NCBI RefSeq assembly: GCF_021026195.1 | Contig: NZ_JAJNCT010000003.1 | Coordinates: forward strand, 248,001-312,000 | Reading direction: 5' to 3' | DNA length: 64,000 nucleotides | From: Comamonas koreensis | GTDB taxonomy: Bacteria; Pseudomonadota; Gammaproteobacteria; Burkholderiales; Burkholderiaceae_C | In this document: piece by piece, positions 18,928 through 28,539 of the stretch | How positions within the stretch are numbered: position 1 is the stretch's first letter | How the letters are laid out: each line of letters starts with the position of its first letter | The notes under the pieces: model-generated | Database searches by the model: none | What the model was told of the DNA's origin: nothing | Seen by the model: only the letters and a program-made list of their open reading frames with translations | Made by a program: the position numbers and the translations under genes

Positions 18928-18953
18928 CATACCCTCGAATAATCCGGGGTATG
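18928..18953. promoter_or_regulatory. Inverted repeat CATACCC-N12-GGGTATG upstream of ubiE
   Basis: Seven-base perfect arms, CATACCC and GGGTATG, separated by 12 bases, lie 38 bases before the ubiE start. It could be a leader hairpin or an operator. A TTGAAC motif just before it could be part of a promoter, but no -10 box at good spacing is clear. Confidence 0.35.
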
Positions 18954-18990
18954 GGGGTCGGACGTTACAGAGCTTGCTAGCATTCACACC

Positions 18991-19722
18991 ATGAGCACCA
19001 CCCACTTTGGATTTGAGACCGTTGACGAGAAGGACAAGGCGCGCAAGGTGCGCGGCGTGTTCGACTCGGTCGCGAGCAAATATGACGTGATGAACGACCT
19101 GATGTCCGGTGGCCTGCACCGGGTCTGGAAGCACTACACCGTCATGGTTGCCAACCTCAAGGAAGGCCAGCGGGTGCTGGACATCGCGGGCGGTACCGGT
19201 GATCTGTCGCTGGCCTTTGCGAAAAAAGTCGGCCACAGCGGCCAGGTGGTGCACACCGATATTAACGAGGCCATGCTGCGCGTGGGCCGCGACCGCCTGA
19301 TCGACAAGGGTCTGAACCTGCCGACCACGGTCTGCGATGCCGAGGCCCTGCCTTTCCCCGACCAGTACTTTGACGTCGTGAGCGTGGCCTTCGGCCTGCG
19401 CAACATGACCAACAAGGACCAGGCGCTCAAGGAAATGTGCCGCGTGCTCAAGCCACGCGGCAAGCTGCTGGTGCTGGAGTTTTCCAAGGTGGCCAAACCG
19501 CTGGAGAAGGCCTACGACTTGTATTCCTTCCAGGTGCTACCACGTATAGGTCAGATGGTGGCGGGCGATGCCGACAGCTACCGCTACCTTGCCGAATCGA
19601 TTCGCATGCATCCTGGCCAGGCCGAACTCAAGGCCATGATGCAAAAAGCAGGCTTTGGTCATGTGGACTACCACAACATGACGGCAGGGATTACCGCCTT
19701 GCATGTCGGGATCAAATGCTGA
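18991..19722 (+). CDS. ubiE: Ubiquinone/menaquinone biosynthesis C-methyltransferase
   Basis: UbiE methylates C2 of the benzoquinol ring of the ubiquinone precursor with S-adenosylmethionine. The 243-residue length is normal. Motifs include [24 protein letters not shown] near the N-terminus, AdoMet motif [16 protein letters not shown] (about 66-80), [15 protein letters not shown] and [15 protein letters not shown], and C-terminal [18 protein letters not shown]. The ATG at 18991 gives the family N-terminus. It heads the block ubiE, Tim44-like, ubiJ, ubiB, which together act late in ubiquinone synthesis. Confidence 0.96.
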   Translation: MSTTHFGFETVDEKDKARKVRGVFDSVASKYDVMNDLMSGGLHRVWKHYTVMVANLKEGQRVLDIAGGTGDLSLAFAKKVGHSGQVVHTDINEAMLRVGRDRLIDKGLNLPTTVCDAEALPFPDQYFDVVSVAFGLRNMTNKDQALKEMCRVLKPRGKLLVLEFSKVAKPLEKAYDLYSFQVLPRIGQMVAGDADSYRYLAESIRMHPGQAELKAMMQKAGFGHVDYHNMTAGITALHVGIKC

Positions 19723-19869
19723 GAAAGTGAGACGCGATACCGGTCGCAAAGCCAGGCGCCTGCCCAGTGCCCAGCGCAATACAACACAACAGACCGGTGT
19801 TGCTGAGAAGCGGGCGTGGATGAAATAGCCGGCGCAAAGGCGTACCGGCCCTAACAAAACGGAGCAAAT

Positions 19870-20859
19870 ATGACAAAACTGTGGTCAGTGGTCTTGGTGG
19901 TACTGCTGGCATTTGTGCACCTCGATGCCGATGCCAAGCGCATGGGAGGTGGCAAGTCCATGGGCCAGCAGTCCGGCAATGTAACCCAACGGCAGGCCAC
20001 GCCTGCGCAAGCACCTGGCAACAATGCCACCGCGCCTGCGCAAGCCCAGCGCCCAGCCACCCCGAATGCCGCCCCTGCGGCGCCCAAGAAGCCTTGGGGC
20101 GCGATGCTCGGCGGCCTGGCCGCCGGCCTGGGCCTGGCCTGGCTGGCCCACTCGCTGGGCTTTGGTGAAGCCTTTGCCAACATGCTGCTGATCGGCCTGG
20201 CCATCATGGCGGTGCTGGCCATCGTCGGCTTTGTGATGCGCCGCAAGGGCGCAGCTGCAGCCCAACCTGCGCAGTCGCCTTTCGCCTTCCAGGGTGCTGG
20301 CAATGCCGCGCCGCAAGCGCCGGTATCGGCACCGGTGGCCCCGCAGTACAACCCCGAGAAGGTCGGCAATGACGCCTCGGCCCGCCCCTGGGAGCAGGGT
20401 GCAGCGCCTGCTGCAGCCGCTGGTGGCAGCATGATCGGCTCCGGCCTGGCCGGTGCCCAATCCTGGGGTGTGCCTGAAGGTTTCGACACCCATGGCTTCC
20501 TCGAGGCCGCCAAGCGCAACTTCGTGACCCTGCAGTCCGCCTGGGACCGCTCGGACATCAACACCCTGCGCTCGATGATGACTGACGACATGCTCGGCGA
20601 AGTCAAGGGCCAGCTGCAGGACCGTGAGCAGCACCGTGAAGGCGTGCAGCCCAACCAGACCGACGTGGTGATGCTCGAAGCCCAGTTGCTAGGTATCGAG
20701 GATGTGGGCAATGCCTACATGGCCAGCGTCGAGTTCTCGGGCATGATCCGCGAAGAAGCCCATGCCGGCCCGAGCCCCTTCCGCGAAGTCTGGAACATGA
20801 CCAAGCCCAAGGACGGCACCAGCGGCTGGCTGGTGGCAGGCCTTCAGGCCCTTCAGTAA
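19870..20859 (+). CDS. Tim44-like domain membrane-anchored protein
   Basis: A 329-residue protein. The N-terminal signal peptide or anchor (TKLWSVVLVVLLAFVHLDA) is followed by a low-complexity Ala/Pro/Gln linker (about 35-75), a hydrophobic segment LLIGLAIMAVLAIVGFVM (about 100-117) with an RRKG stop-transfer, a second linker, and a C-terminal Tim44/MBA1-like domain (about 200-329: GFLEAAKRNFVTLQSAWDRSD, LRSMMTDDMLGEVKGQL). The domain is related to the mitochondrial import factor. Its bacterial job is not settled. The ATG follows GGAG at good spacing. Lying between ubiE and ubiJ, it may scaffold membrane-associated ubiquinone enzymes, but that is inference. Confidence 0.85.
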   Translation: MTKLWSVVLVVLLAFVHLDADAKRMGGGKSMGQQSGNVTQRQATPAQAPGNNATAPAQAQRPATPNAAPAAPKKPWGAMLGGLAAGLGLAWLAHSLGFGEAFANMLLIGLAIMAVLAIVGFVMRRKGAAAAQPAQSPFAFQGAGNAAPQAPVSAPVAPQYNPEKVGNDASARPWEQGAAPAAAAGGSMIGSGLAGAQSWGVPEGFDTHGFLEAAKRNFVTLQSAWDRSDINTLRSMMTDDMLGEVKGQLQDREQHREGVQPNQTDVVMLEAQLLGIEDVGNAYMASVEFSGMIREEAHAGPSPFREVWNMTKPKDGTSGWLVAGLQALQ

Positions 20860-20934
20860 GCAAACCGTAAAACTCCACCGCTTTGCCTGTTAATGCTTAC
20901 GACAGGCGGCGGACTTGGGGAATAATTGGGGACT

Positions 20935-21576
20935 ATGGCAACACAGTCCCCTTTTTCTTTTCCGGGCGGCATTTTTGCGCGCATTCTGGAGTCGGCCCAA
21001 CCCCCGCAGTGGCTGGTGTCTGAGGTGCAGCACCGCGTGGTGCTGTTCCTCAACCATGTGCTGATGCAGGAAAGTGCGGCCATGGAGCGCCTCGTGCGCC
21101 AAAGCGGACGCGTGGTCCAGGTGCAGTGGCGCAGCATTGTGCTGGCGCTCAAGATCACCCCCGCCGGCCTGCTGGACCTGGCTGGCGCCCAGGAAACCCC
21201 CGACTTGCGCGTGCAGGTGGTCGATGATTCGCCACTGGCCTTGGCGCGCGGCGTCATCCAGGGCGAAAAGCCCGCCATCCGCATCGATGGCGATGTGCAG
21301 TTTGCCGCCGAGATCCAGTGGCTGGTGGACCATGTGCGCTGGGATGCGGAAGAAGACCTGGCCCGCCTGGTGGGTGACACCCCCGCGCATTGGCTGGCCC
21401 AGCTGGGCCAGCGCGTAGCGGCGGCGCTGCGCCAGTTCGTCAGCATGGGTGTGCGCACCGCTGACCGCTTTGGTGCCAGCCGCTTCAGCGCACAGGCCCA
21501 GCCGCCGGCGCCGCCGACGCCTCCCGGCTATGGTGCCGACAGCAGCGACACGGCCAGCGAGCGCAAACCGACATGA
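20935..21576 (+). CDS. ubiJ: Ubiquinone biosynthesis accessory factor UbiJ (SCP2-like)
   Basis: UbiJ binds lipids through an SCP2 domain and assembles the soluble ubiquinone-biosynthesis complex with UbiK. The 213-residue product has the SCP2 pattern: [54 protein letters not shown] and [20 protein letters not shown]-terminal Pro/Ala-rich tail (about 175-213) is low complexity. The ATG at 20935 ([12 protein letters not shown]) is chosen over one nine bases upstream. It overlaps ubiB by four bases (ATGA), typical of ubiJ-ubiB pairs. Confidence 0.9.
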   Translation: MATQSPFSFPGGIFARILESAQPPQWLVSEVQHRVVLFLNHVLMQESAAMERLVRQSGRVVQVQWRSIVLALKITPAGLLDLAGAQETPDLRVQVVDDSPLALARGVIQGEKPAIRIDGDVQFAAEIQWLVDHVRWDAEEDLARLVGDTPAHWLAQLGQRVAAALRQFVSMGVRTADRFGASRFSAQAQPPAPPTPPGYGADSSDTASERKPT

Positions 21577-23144
21577 CACGCTTTCTACGCGGCTTCACCA
21601 TATTGTGGGTGGTCTGGCGCTATGGTCTGCATGACATGGTGCTGTCGAGCTTCAACCATCCCTGGCTCAAGGGCATCACCTGCGTACTGCGCATAGGCCG
21701 CAAGTGGACGGAGCCGCGCGGCCAGCGCCTGCGTGAGGCGCTGGAGCAACTGGGCCCCATCTTTGTCAAGTTCGGCCAGGTGCTGTCCACCCGGCGCGAC
21801 CTGCTGCCCCCCGATATCGCCGAAGAGCTGTCCCTGTTGCAGGACCGCGTGCCCTCGTTCGACCCGCGCATTGCGGTGCAGACCATTGAGCGTGCTTTCC
21901 GCAAGCCGCTGGCCGAGGTGTTTGTCAGCTTTGACGAGAAGCCGATCGCCAGCGCCTCGATTGCCCAGGTGCACTTTGCCACCATCCGCACCCGTGCGGG
22001 TGAGCTGCGCGATGTCGCCGTGAAGGTGCTGCGCCCGGGCATGCTGCCGGTGATCGACAGCGACCTCGCACTGATGCGCACGATGGCCGAGCTGGTCGAG
22101 AAGTTCTCTGCCGACGGCAAGCGCCTCAAGCCGCGCCAGGTGGTGGCCGAGTTCGACACCTACCTGCACGACGAGCTCGATCTGATGCGCGAGGCCTCGA
22201 ACGCGGCCCAACTGCGCCGCAACATGGAAGGTCTGGACCTGGTGCTAATCCCCGAGGTGTTCTGGGATTTCTGCCACCAGGAGGTGATGGTGATGGAGCG
22301 CATGAATGGCGTGCCCATCAACCAGGTCGATACCCTGCGCGCTGCCGGTGTCGATATCCCCAAGCTTGCCCGCGATGGCGTGACTATCTTCTTCACCCAG
22401 GTGTTCCGCGATGGCTTCTTCCATGCGGACATGCACCCCGGCAATATCCAGGTCAGCCTGGAGCCCGAGAGCTTTGGCCGCTATATCTCGCTGGACTTTG
22501 GCATTGTCGGCACCCTGACCGAGTTCGACAAAGAGTACCTGGCGCAGAACTTCACCGCCTTTTTCCGTCGCGACTACAAGCGCGTGGCCGAGCTGCACAT
22601 CGAAAGCGGCTGGGTGCCGCCCGATACCCGCGTCGATGAGCTAGAGGCTGCCATCCGCGCAGTCTGCGAGCCCTACTTTGACCGCCCGCTCAAGGAAATT
22701 TCACTGGGCATGGTGCTGATGCGCCTGTTCCAGACCTCGCGGCGTTTCCAGGTCGAGATCCAGCCGCAGCTAGTGCTGCTGCAAAAAACCCTGCTCAACA
22801 TCGAAGGCCTGGGCCGCCAGCTCGACCCCGATCTGGACCTGTGGAGCACGGCCAAGCCCTTTCTCGAGAAATGGATGCTCGACCAGATGGGCCCCCAGCG
22901 CCTGTGGCGCGAACTCAAATCCCAGGCGCCGCGTTATGCCAAGCTGCTGCCCGACATGCCCCGCCTGGTGCACCAGTACCTGGCGCGCAATGGCAGCAAT
23001 GGCCACAACGACGAGACGCTCAAGGAACTGCTGGCGCAGCAGAAATTGACGAACAAGCTGCTGCAGATCATCATTTGCGGCGGCATTGGTTTTGTCCTGG
23101 GGCTGGTGGTACTGCAAGTATTCATCCGCATCCGACTTTTTTAA
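21573..23144 (+). CDS. ubiB: Ubiquinone biosynthesis regulatory kinase-like protein UbiB
   Basis: UbiB belongs to the ADCK3/UbiB atypical kinase family and is needed for ubiquinone synthesis. The 523-residue protein contains the family KxGQ motif ([16 protein letters not shown], about residues 64-79), an Ala-rich loop ([14 protein letters not shown]), [12 protein letters not shown] (catalytic-loop equivalent) and LDFGIVG (DFG equivalent). The C-terminus carries hydrophobic helices ([19 protein letters not shown]) that anchor it in the inner membrane. The start overlaps ubiJ by four bases, indicating translational coupling. Confidence 0.95.
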   Translation: MTRFLRGFTILWVVWRYGLHDMVLSSFNHPWLKGITCVLRIGRKWTEPRGQRLREALEQLGPIFVKFGQVLSTRRDLLPPDIAEELSLLQDRVPSFDPRIAVQTIERAFRKPLAEVFVSFDEKPIASASIAQVHFATIRTRAGELRDVAVKVLRPGMLPVIDSDLALMRTMAELVEKFSADGKRLKPRQVVAEFDTYLHDELDLMREASNAAQLRRNMEGLDLVLIPEVFWDFCHQEVMVMERMNGVPINQVDTLRAAGVDIPKLARDGVTIFFTQVFRDGFFHADMHPGNIQVSLEPESFGRYISLDFGIVGTLTEFDKEYLAQNFTAFFRRDYKRVAELHIESGWVPPDTRVDELEAAIRAVCEPYFDRPLKEISLGMVLMRLFQTSRRFQVEIQPQLVLLQKTLLNIEGLGRQLDPDLDLWSTAKPFLEKWMLDQMGPQRLWRELKSQAPRYAKLLPDMPRLVHQYLARNGSNGHNDETLKELLAQQKLTNKLLQIIICGGIGFVLGLVVLQVFIRIRLF

Positions 23145-23184
23145 ACCTTTCAACCTTAGCCTTACGCTTTGCAGGAGTGACAAC

Positions 23185-24666
23185 GTGCTGCTCTACATGG
23201 TGATCGCCTACCTATTCGTAACCATTGGCGTGGGGCTGTGGGCCGCCAGGCGGGTCAAGAACACCGCAGATTTCGCCGTTGCCGGCCGCCATCTGCCGCT
23301 GTTCATGATCATCACCACCACCTTTGCGACCTGGTTCGGCTCCGAGATCGTGCTGGGCGTGCCCGCCAAGTTCATCGAAGGCGGCCTGCGCAATGTGGTG
23401 GAAGACCCGTTTGGTGCCGGCATGTGCCTGATCCTGGTGGGCATGTTCTTTGCGGCCAAGCTCTACCGCATGAACCTGCTGACCATCAGCGACTACTACC
23501 GCAAGCGCTATGGCAGTGCGGTGGAGATCATCTGCTCGCTGATCATCATGCTGAGCTACCTGGGCTGGGTCTCCGCCCAGGTCACCGCCCTCGGCCTGGT
23601 GTTCAACCTGCTGTCGGGCGGCGCGGTCAGCATCCCCATGGGCATGGTGATCGGTGTGGTCTCCATCCTGGCCTATACCTTGTTTGGCGGCATGTGGTCG
23701 GTCGCAGTCACCGATTTTGTGCAGATGATCATCCTCGTGGTCGGCCTGATGGTGCTGGCCTTCTTCGCGTCGGACATGGCCGGTGGCGCCGGCAAGGTGA
23801 TCGACCTGGCCACCAGCCGCGATCTGTTCCAGTTCTGGCCCGAGCCGAGCTGGCACGACATCATCTTCTTCTTTGCTGCGGCTATCACGATGATGCTGGG
23901 CTCGATCCCGCAGCAGGACGTGTTCCAGCGCGTGATGTCGGCCAATACCGAAAAGTCGGCCGTGCGTGGCACCATCATCGGTGGCTCGGCGTACATCCTG
24001 TTCGCCTTTGTGCCCATGTTCCTGGTGGCCAGTGCGCTGATCATCATGCCCGAGGCGACGTCGGCCCTGCTCAAGGACGATCCGCAGAAAGTGCTGCCCA
24101 CCCTGGTGATGGAGAAGATGCCCTTTGTGATGCAGGTGCTGTTCTTTGGCGCGCTGCTGTCGGCCATCAAGTCCTGCGCGTCGGCCACCTTGCTGGCGCC
24201 TAGCGTCACCTTCACCGAGAACATCTGGCGCCAGTTCCGCCCCAAGGTGAGCGATCGTGAAAACCTCAAGACCATGCGCATCAGCGTGCTGGTGTTCAGC
24301 GCCTGCGTGCTGGCCTATTCGATCCGCATGCAGGGCACCCCCATCTATGAGCTGGTCTCGGGCGCCTACCAGGTGCCGCTGGTCGGCGCCTTTGTGCCGC
24401 TGGTGATGGGCCTGTACTGGAAGCGTGCCACCACCCAGGGCGCGCTGCTGGCGGTGTTCCTGGGCATCGGCATCTGGCTGGCGGGCCTGAACATGGCCTG
24501 GGGCGCTGCCTTCCCGGCCCAGCTGGCCGGCGTGCTGGCGGCCTTCACCGGCATGGTGGCCGGCTCGCTGCTGCCCCAAGCCATTCGCAACCAGAAAACG
24601 GATGTGCAGGCCTTTGTGGCAGATACAGCGCCTGCCCCAGGTGGCGTGTCCGTGGCGGGACGCTGA
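23185..24666 (+). CDS. Sodium:solute symporter family transporter
   Basis: A 493-residue SSF (SLC5-like) transporter with about 13 predicted membrane helices. It begins MLLYMVIAYLFVTIGVGLWAARR and shows family features TADFAVAGRHLPL, TTTFATWFGSEIVLG (helix 2 sodium site region), YRKRYGSAVEI and SIPQQDVFQRVMSA. The start is a GTG at 23185, preceded by GCAGGAG at good spacing. Earlier in-frame codons would overlap the 3' end of ubiB. It lies 40 bases after ubiB on the same strand and may be read through, but it has no obvious ubiquinone role. The substrate cannot be assigned. Confidence 0.88.
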   Translation: MLLYMVIAYLFVTIGVGLWAARRVKNTADFAVAGRHLPLFMIITTTFATWFGSEIVLGVPAKFIEGGLRNVVEDPFGAGMCLILVGMFFAAKLYRMNLLTISDYYRKRYGSAVEIICSLIIMLSYLGWVSAQVTALGLVFNLLSGGAVSIPMGMVIGVVSILAYTLFGGMWSVAVTDFVQMIILVVGLMVLAFFASDMAGGAGKVIDLATSRDLFQFWPEPSWHDIIFFFAAAITMMLGSIPQQDVFQRVMSANTEKSAVRGTIIGGSAYILFAFVPMFLVASALIIMPEATSALLKDDPQKVLPTLVMEKMPFVMQVLFFGALLSAIKSCASATLLAPSVTFTENIWRQFRPKVSDRENLKTMRISVLVFSACVLAYSIRMQGTPIYELVSGAYQVPLVGAFVPLVMGLYWKRATTQGALLAVFLGIGIWLAGLNMAWGAAFPAQLAGVLAAFTGMVAGSLLPQAIRNQKTDVQAFVADTAPAPGGVSVAGR

Positions 24667-24730
24667 GCGGCTTTGGACCGGACCGGCTGCGGTGCTTAGC
24701 CCGTGGGCCGGATCGGTTTTGCAACCCGCC

Positions 24731-24736
24731 TATAAT
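24731..24736 (+). promoter_or_regulatory. Candidate -10 box TATAAT for fmdB-DUF502-aspS
   Basis: A consensus TATAAT lies 32 bases before the fmdB ATG, in an otherwise GC-rich gap after the symporter gene. A -35 match at 17 bases is poor (CCGGAT). A start near 24743 would give a 5' leader of about 26 bases. Confidence 0.5.
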
Positions 24737-24768
24737 CAAGAGTTTCCCTCCGTTTTCTTACACGCGCG

Positions 24769-25059
24769 ATGCCTATTTACGCCTACAAGTGCAGTGCCTG
24801 CGGCTATGCCAAGGATGTTTTGCAAAAGATATCGGATGCGCCGCTGACGGACTGCCCCGAATGCAAGCAAGCCAGCTTCTCCAAGCAACTGACGGCCCCT
24901 GGGTTCCAACTCAAGGGCACGGGCTGGTACGCCACCGATTTCAGTGGCAAGTCGGCCCCGGCGGCCCCGGCCAGCGCGCCTGCTGCCGAGGTGGCTGCGC
25001 CTGCAGCGGCAGCAACCCCCGCACCTGCACCGGCTGCCAGCGGCGGCTCGGCGGTCTGA
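24769..25059 (+). CDS. FmdB-family zinc ribbon protein
   Basis: A 96-residue protein. The N-terminal zinc ribbon is MPIYAYKCSACG with the second pair CPEC (cysteines at about 8, 11, 31 and 34), then QLTAPGFQLKGTGWYATDF, the usual FmdB core. The last third (about 62-96) is Ala/Pro low complexity. The family is named after a formamidase regulator, but its function is not established. It precedes a DUF502 gene and aspS, a conserved betaproteobacterial order. Confidence 0.9.
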   Translation: MPIYAYKCSACGYAKDVLQKISDAPLTDCPECKQASFSKQLTAPGFQLKGTGWYATDFSGKSAPAAPASAPAAEVAAPAAAATPAPAPAASGGSAV

Positions 25060-25074
25060 GGGCTGACGGCGGTG

Positions 25075-25713
25075 ATGGCGTCCCTGCGTAAATGGTTGCT
25101 GACCGGGCTGCTGGTCATTGTGCCGGGGGTCATCACGGTCTGGGTGCTCAACTGGATCATCGGCACGCTCGACCAGACCTTGCTGATCCTGCCGCAGCAC
25201 TGGCAGCCTGATGAGGTCCTGGGCTACCATATCCCCGGTTTCGGCGTGGTGCTGACTCTGGCGATCCTGCTGATCGTTGGCGGCATTGCCAGCAATTTTG
25301 TCGGCCGCAAGCTGGTGGCCTGGGGCGATGCGCTGGTCAGCCGTATTCCGGTGGTGCGCTCGATCTATTCGAGCGTCAAGCAGGTGTCCGACACCTTGTT
25401 TTCCGAGAGCGGCAATGCCTTTCGCACCGCCGTCATGGTGCAGTGGCCCCACCCCGGCATGTGGACCATCGGTTTTGTGACCGGCGCGCCCAGCGGTGAG
25501 CTGGACAGCCACCTGCACCAGAACCCGGACAGTGCCGATACCGCGTTTGTCAGCGTCTACGTGCCCACCACGCCCAATCCCACGGGTGGCTACCTGGTGA
25601 TGGTGCGCAAGAGCGACTGCATTGAATTGAACATGAGCGTGGATGCTGCGCTTAAATACATCGTCTCGATGGGGGTCGTGGCTGCGCCCGATGTCCCCAC
25701 GGGGTCTAAATAA
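25075..25713 (+). CDS. DUF502 inner-membrane protein
   Basis: A 212-residue protein with two membrane helices near the N-terminus (LLTGLLVIVPGVITVWVLNWI and VVLTLAILLIVGGIASNFVG) and a cytoplasmic or periplasmic domain with IPVVRSIYSSVKQVSDTLF, VMVQWPHPGMWTIGFVTG, VSVYVPTTPNPTGGYLVMV and SVDAALKYIVSMG, all characteristic of DUF502. Two adjacent start codons occur (GTG at 25072 and ATG at 25075). ATG is preferred. Function is unknown. It lies between fmdB and aspS and is probably co-transcribed with them. Confidence 0.9.
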   Translation: MASLRKWLLTGLLVIVPGVITVWVLNWIIGTLDQTLLILPQHWQPDEVLGYHIPGFGVVLTLAILLIVGGIASNFVGRKLVAWGDALVSRIPVVRSIYSSVKQVSDTLFSESGNAFRTAVMVQWPHPGMWTIGFVTGAPSGELDSHLHQNPDSADTAFVSVYVPTTPNPTGGYLVMVRKSDCIELNMSVDAALKYIVSMGVVAAPDVPTGSK

Positions 25714-25754
25714 CTGAGAACTAAGGCACCTTCATCGGTGCAGGAAGATTGGCT

Positions 25755-27563
25755 ATGGCAATGCGTTCCCAATACTGCGGTCAAGTGACCGAAGCCCAGA
25801 TGGGCGAAACCGTGAGCCTGTGCGGCTGGGTCAATCGCCGCCGTGACCACGGTGGTGTGATTTTCATCGACCTGCGTGACCGCGAAGGTTATGTGCAAGT
25901 GGTCTGCGACCCTGACCGCGCCGAGATGTTCAAGGTCGCTGAAGACGTGCGCAATGAGTTCTGCGTGCAGGTCAAGGGCCTCGTGCGTGCCCGTCCTGAC
26001 GGCACCACCAACGATTCGATCAAGAGCGGCAAGATCGAAGTGCTGTGCCACGAGCTGACCGTGCTCAACGCCTCGGTGACGCCTCCGTTCCAGATCGACG
26101 ACGAGAACCTGTCGGAAACCGTGCGCCTGACCAACCGCGTGCTGGACCTGCGCCGCCCCACGATGCAGCGCAACATGATGCTGCGCTACAAGACGGCCAT
26201 CCAGGTCCGCAACTTCCTGGACAAGGAAGGCTTCATCGACATCGAGACGCCGATGCTGGGCAAGAGCACGCCCGAAGGTGCGCGTGACTACCTGGTGCCC
26301 AGCCGCGTGCACGACGGCGAATTCTTCGCACTGCCCCAGTCGCCCCAGCTGTACAAGCAGATGCTGATGGTGGCCGGCTACGACCGCTACTACCAGATCA
26401 CCAAGTGCTTCCGCGACGAAGACCTGCGCGCTGACCGCCAGCCCGAGTTCACGCAGATCGACTGCGAAACCTCGTTCCTGAACGAAGAAGAGATCCGCGC
26501 CATTTTCCAGCGCATGATCAAGGAAGTGTTCCAGACCCAGCTGAATGTGGATCTGGGCGAGTTCCCGATCATGACCTACCAGGACGCGGCCTTCCGCTTT
26601 GGCTCGGACAAGCCGGACCTGCGCGTCAAGCTGGAGTTCACCGAGCTGACCGACGTGATGAAGGATGTGGACTTCAAGGTCTTCTCCGGCGCCGCCAACA
26701 TGAAGGGCGGCCGCGTGGTGGGTCTGCGTGTGCCAGGCGGCGCGCGCGAGCAGGGCGGTCTGTCGCGTGGCGACATCGACGCCTACACCGACTTCGTCAA
26801 GATCTATGGCGCCAAGGGCCTGGCCTACATCAAGGTCAACGAGCTGGCCAAGGGCCGTGACGGCCTGCAGTCGCCGATCGTCAAGAACATCCATGACGCC
26901 GCGATTGCCGAGATCCTCAAGCGCACCGAAGCGCAGGATGGCGATTTGATCTTCTTTGGCGCCGACAAGGAAAAGATCGTCAACGACGCCATCGGCGCGC
27001 TGCGCATCAAGATCGGCCACAGCGCCTTCGGCAAGAGCACCGGCCTGTTTGAAGACCGTTGGGCACCGCTGTGGGTGGTGGACTTCCCGATGTTCGAATA
27101 CGACGAGGAAAACGACCGCTGGGCGGCCGTGCACCACCCCTTCACGTCGCCCAAGGACGGTCATGAGGACCTGATGGACACCGATCCCGGCAAGTGCATC
27201 GCGAAGGCCTACGACATGGTGCTGAACGGTTGGGAACTGGGCGGTGGCTCGGTGCGTATCCACCGCGCCGATGTGCAGTCCAAGGTGTTCACGGCCCTGA
27301 AGATCAGCGCCGAAGATGCACGTGCCAAGTTCGGCTACCTGCTGGACGCGCTGCAGTACGGCGCGCCTCCCCACGGTGGCCTGGCCTTCGGTCTGGACCG
27401 CCTGATCACCTTGATGACCGGCTCCGAGTCGATCCGCGACGTGATCGCCTTCCCCAAGACCCAGCGCGCCCAGGATCTGCTGACCCAGGCCCCATCGCCT
27501 GTGGACGAGAAGCAGCTGCGCGAACTGCACATCAAGCTGCGCAACCCAGCCGGCGCGCAGTAA
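25755..27563 (+). CDS. aspS: Aspartyl-tRNA synthetase, non-discriminating type by residues
   Basis: A 602-residue class II synthetase. In order: the N-terminal OB-fold anticodon domain (about 1-105), the catalytic core with motif 2 ([19 protein letters not shown]), the bacterial GAD insertion, and motif 3 ([13 protein letters not shown] near the C-terminus). The loop RRRDHGG has histidine (His32), and Gly83 lies in RPDGTTN. In Pseudomonas aeruginosa the equivalent His31 and Gly83 allow charging of tRNA-Asn as well as tRNA-Asp, whereas E. coli has Leu and Lys there. That predicts Asp-tRNA-Asn formation and a GatCAB amidotransferase elsewhere. The ATG at 25755 follows AGGAAG. A second ATG six bases on is possible. 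Confidence 0.95.
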   Translation: MAMRSQYCGQVTEAQMGETVSLCGWVNRRRDHGGVIFIDLRDREGYVQVVCDPDRAEMFKVAEDVRNEFCVQVKGLVRARPDGTTNDSIKSGKIEVLCHELTVLNASVTPPFQIDDENLSETVRLTNRVLDLRRPTMQRNMMLRYKTAIQVRNFLDKEGFIDIETPMLGKSTPEGARDYLVPSRVHDGEFFALPQSPQLYKQMLMVAGYDRYYQITKCFRDEDLRADRQPEFTQIDCETSFLNEEEIRAIFQRMIKEVFQTQLNVDLGEFPIMTYQDAAFRFGSDKPDLRVKLEFTELTDVMKDVDFKVFSGAANMKGGRVVGLRVPGGAREQGGLSRGDIDAYTDFVKIYGAKGLAYIKVNELAKGRDGLQSPIVKNIHDAAIAEILKRTEAQDGDLIFFGADKEKIVNDAIGALRIKIGHSAFGKSTGLFEDRWAPLWVVDFPMFEYDEENDRWAAVHHPFTSPKDGHEDLMDTDPGKCIAKAYDMVLNGWELGGGSVRIHRADVQSKVFTALKISAEDARAKFGYLLDALQYGAPPHGGLAFGLDRLITLMTGSESIRDVIAFPKTQRAQDLLTQAPSPVDEKQLRELHIKLRNPAGAQ

Positions 27564-27609
27564 GCGGAGCGCGCGGTGCATGGGCCTGCCTGATGCACAG
27601 CGCCGCCAC

Positions 27610-27642
27610 AAGGCCAAAGCCCTCCAGGCTTTGGCCTTTTTT
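27610..27642 (+). terminator. Intrinsic terminator after aspS
   Basis: Twelve-base arms (AAGGCCAAAGCC and GGCTTTGGCCTT) around a 5-base loop, running into six T residues. It closes the fmdB-DUF502-aspS unit 47 bases after the aspS stop. Confidence 0.92.
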
Positions 27643-27694
27643 GTCATTCTGGGGCGCTATGCTCTGGCCTGACTGACAGATTGCAAAGGTAGCC

Positions 27695-28537
27695 ATGCAA
27701 GCGATGACTGCGACTTCCAACCGAACCGTGCGCTGGGCATGCGCCATGGCCTTGGCCGCCATCGCGCTGGCCTTGGCCGGCTGCGGCGAGAAAAAGACCG
27801 AGCTGGGCGAAGGCGGCTCGGAAGTCTCCGGCTCGGCCGGGCCGGCAGGCGGCCAGGGCGCGCATGCCAGCCTGGAGCGCTGCGATGAGCCGATTGCCAC
27901 CGTGGCCCTGCTGGAGAACCCGCGCGGCTATGTGATGCCCAGCAGTGTGAACCTGCCGCCCACCCCCGTGCCGCTGGTGCGCTTGCTGATGCAGCAAAGC
28001 GGCTGCTTTCGTGTGGTGGACCGTGCCGGTGGCCTGCAGGGCACCATCCGCGAGGGTGAGCTGCAGGATGCCGGCGTGCTGCGCCCCCATGGCACGGTGC
28101 AAAAGCGCAAGGGCTATGAGGCCCAGTACACGTTGGTGCCCAACCTCACCTTCAGCGAGCAGGATGCCGGCCGGGGCCTGGCGGGCATCATCGCGATGAT
28201 CCCGGTGCTGCGCGATATCGCAGGGCTGGCCGGTGTGGCCGAGCAGGTCAAGTTCAAGGAGGCGCAGACGGCCCTGTTCCTGACCGACAACGAAACCACC
28301 GAGCAGGTCGCCGCTGCTACCGGCTCGGCCCGTGCGACCGACCTGGGCGTGGGCGGCGTGCTGCTGGGCCGCCTGGGTGGCGGCGCTGGCATGGGCTGGA
28401 GCAATACCAATGAGGGCAAGGTGATTGCCGCTGCGTTCCTGAACGCCCACAACCTGATGGTGCAGCAGGTGCGGTTGCTGCAGGCCAAGGCCTTGCCACC
28501 GGCCGTGGCCACCCGCAAGCCCGAGGCCCAGCGTTGA
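27695..28537 (+). CDS. Lipoprotein, CsgG/HfaB-like
   Basis: A 280-residue protein with a lipoprotein signal peptide: ALAAIALALAGC, lipobox cysteine at about residue 30. The mature part has a charged linker (GEKKTELGEGGSEV), then a domain with VPLVRLLMQQSGCFRVVDRAG and AQYTLVPNLTFSEQ, matching the CsgG-like fold in which a short-lived cellular amount of a hydrophobic factor is built from repeated strand pairs. A glycine-rich stretch VGGVLLGRLGGGAGMG follows. CsgG relatives form outer-membrane pores or act as lipoprotein assembly factors. No curli genes are near. The family call is moderate and the role is unknown. Confidence 0.6.
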   Translation: MQAMTATSNRTVRWACAMALAAIALALAGCGEKKTELGEGGSEVSGSAGPAGGQGAHASLERCDEPIATVALLENPRGYVMPSSVNLPPTPVPLVRLLMQQSGCFRVVDRAGGLQGTIREGELQDAGVLRPHGTVQKRKGYEAQYTLVPNLTFSEQDAGRGLAGIIAMIPVLRDIAGLAGVAEQVKFKEAQTALFLTDNETTEQVAAATGSARATDLGVGGVLLGRLGGGAGMGWSNTNEGKVIAAAFLNAHNLMVQQVRLLQAKALPPAVATRKPEAQR

Positions 28538-28539
28538 CG

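Noticed and set aside
25590-27647. A minus-strand 685-codon frame opposite aspS.
   Set aside because: Antisense shadow of a conserved synthetase; no family signals.
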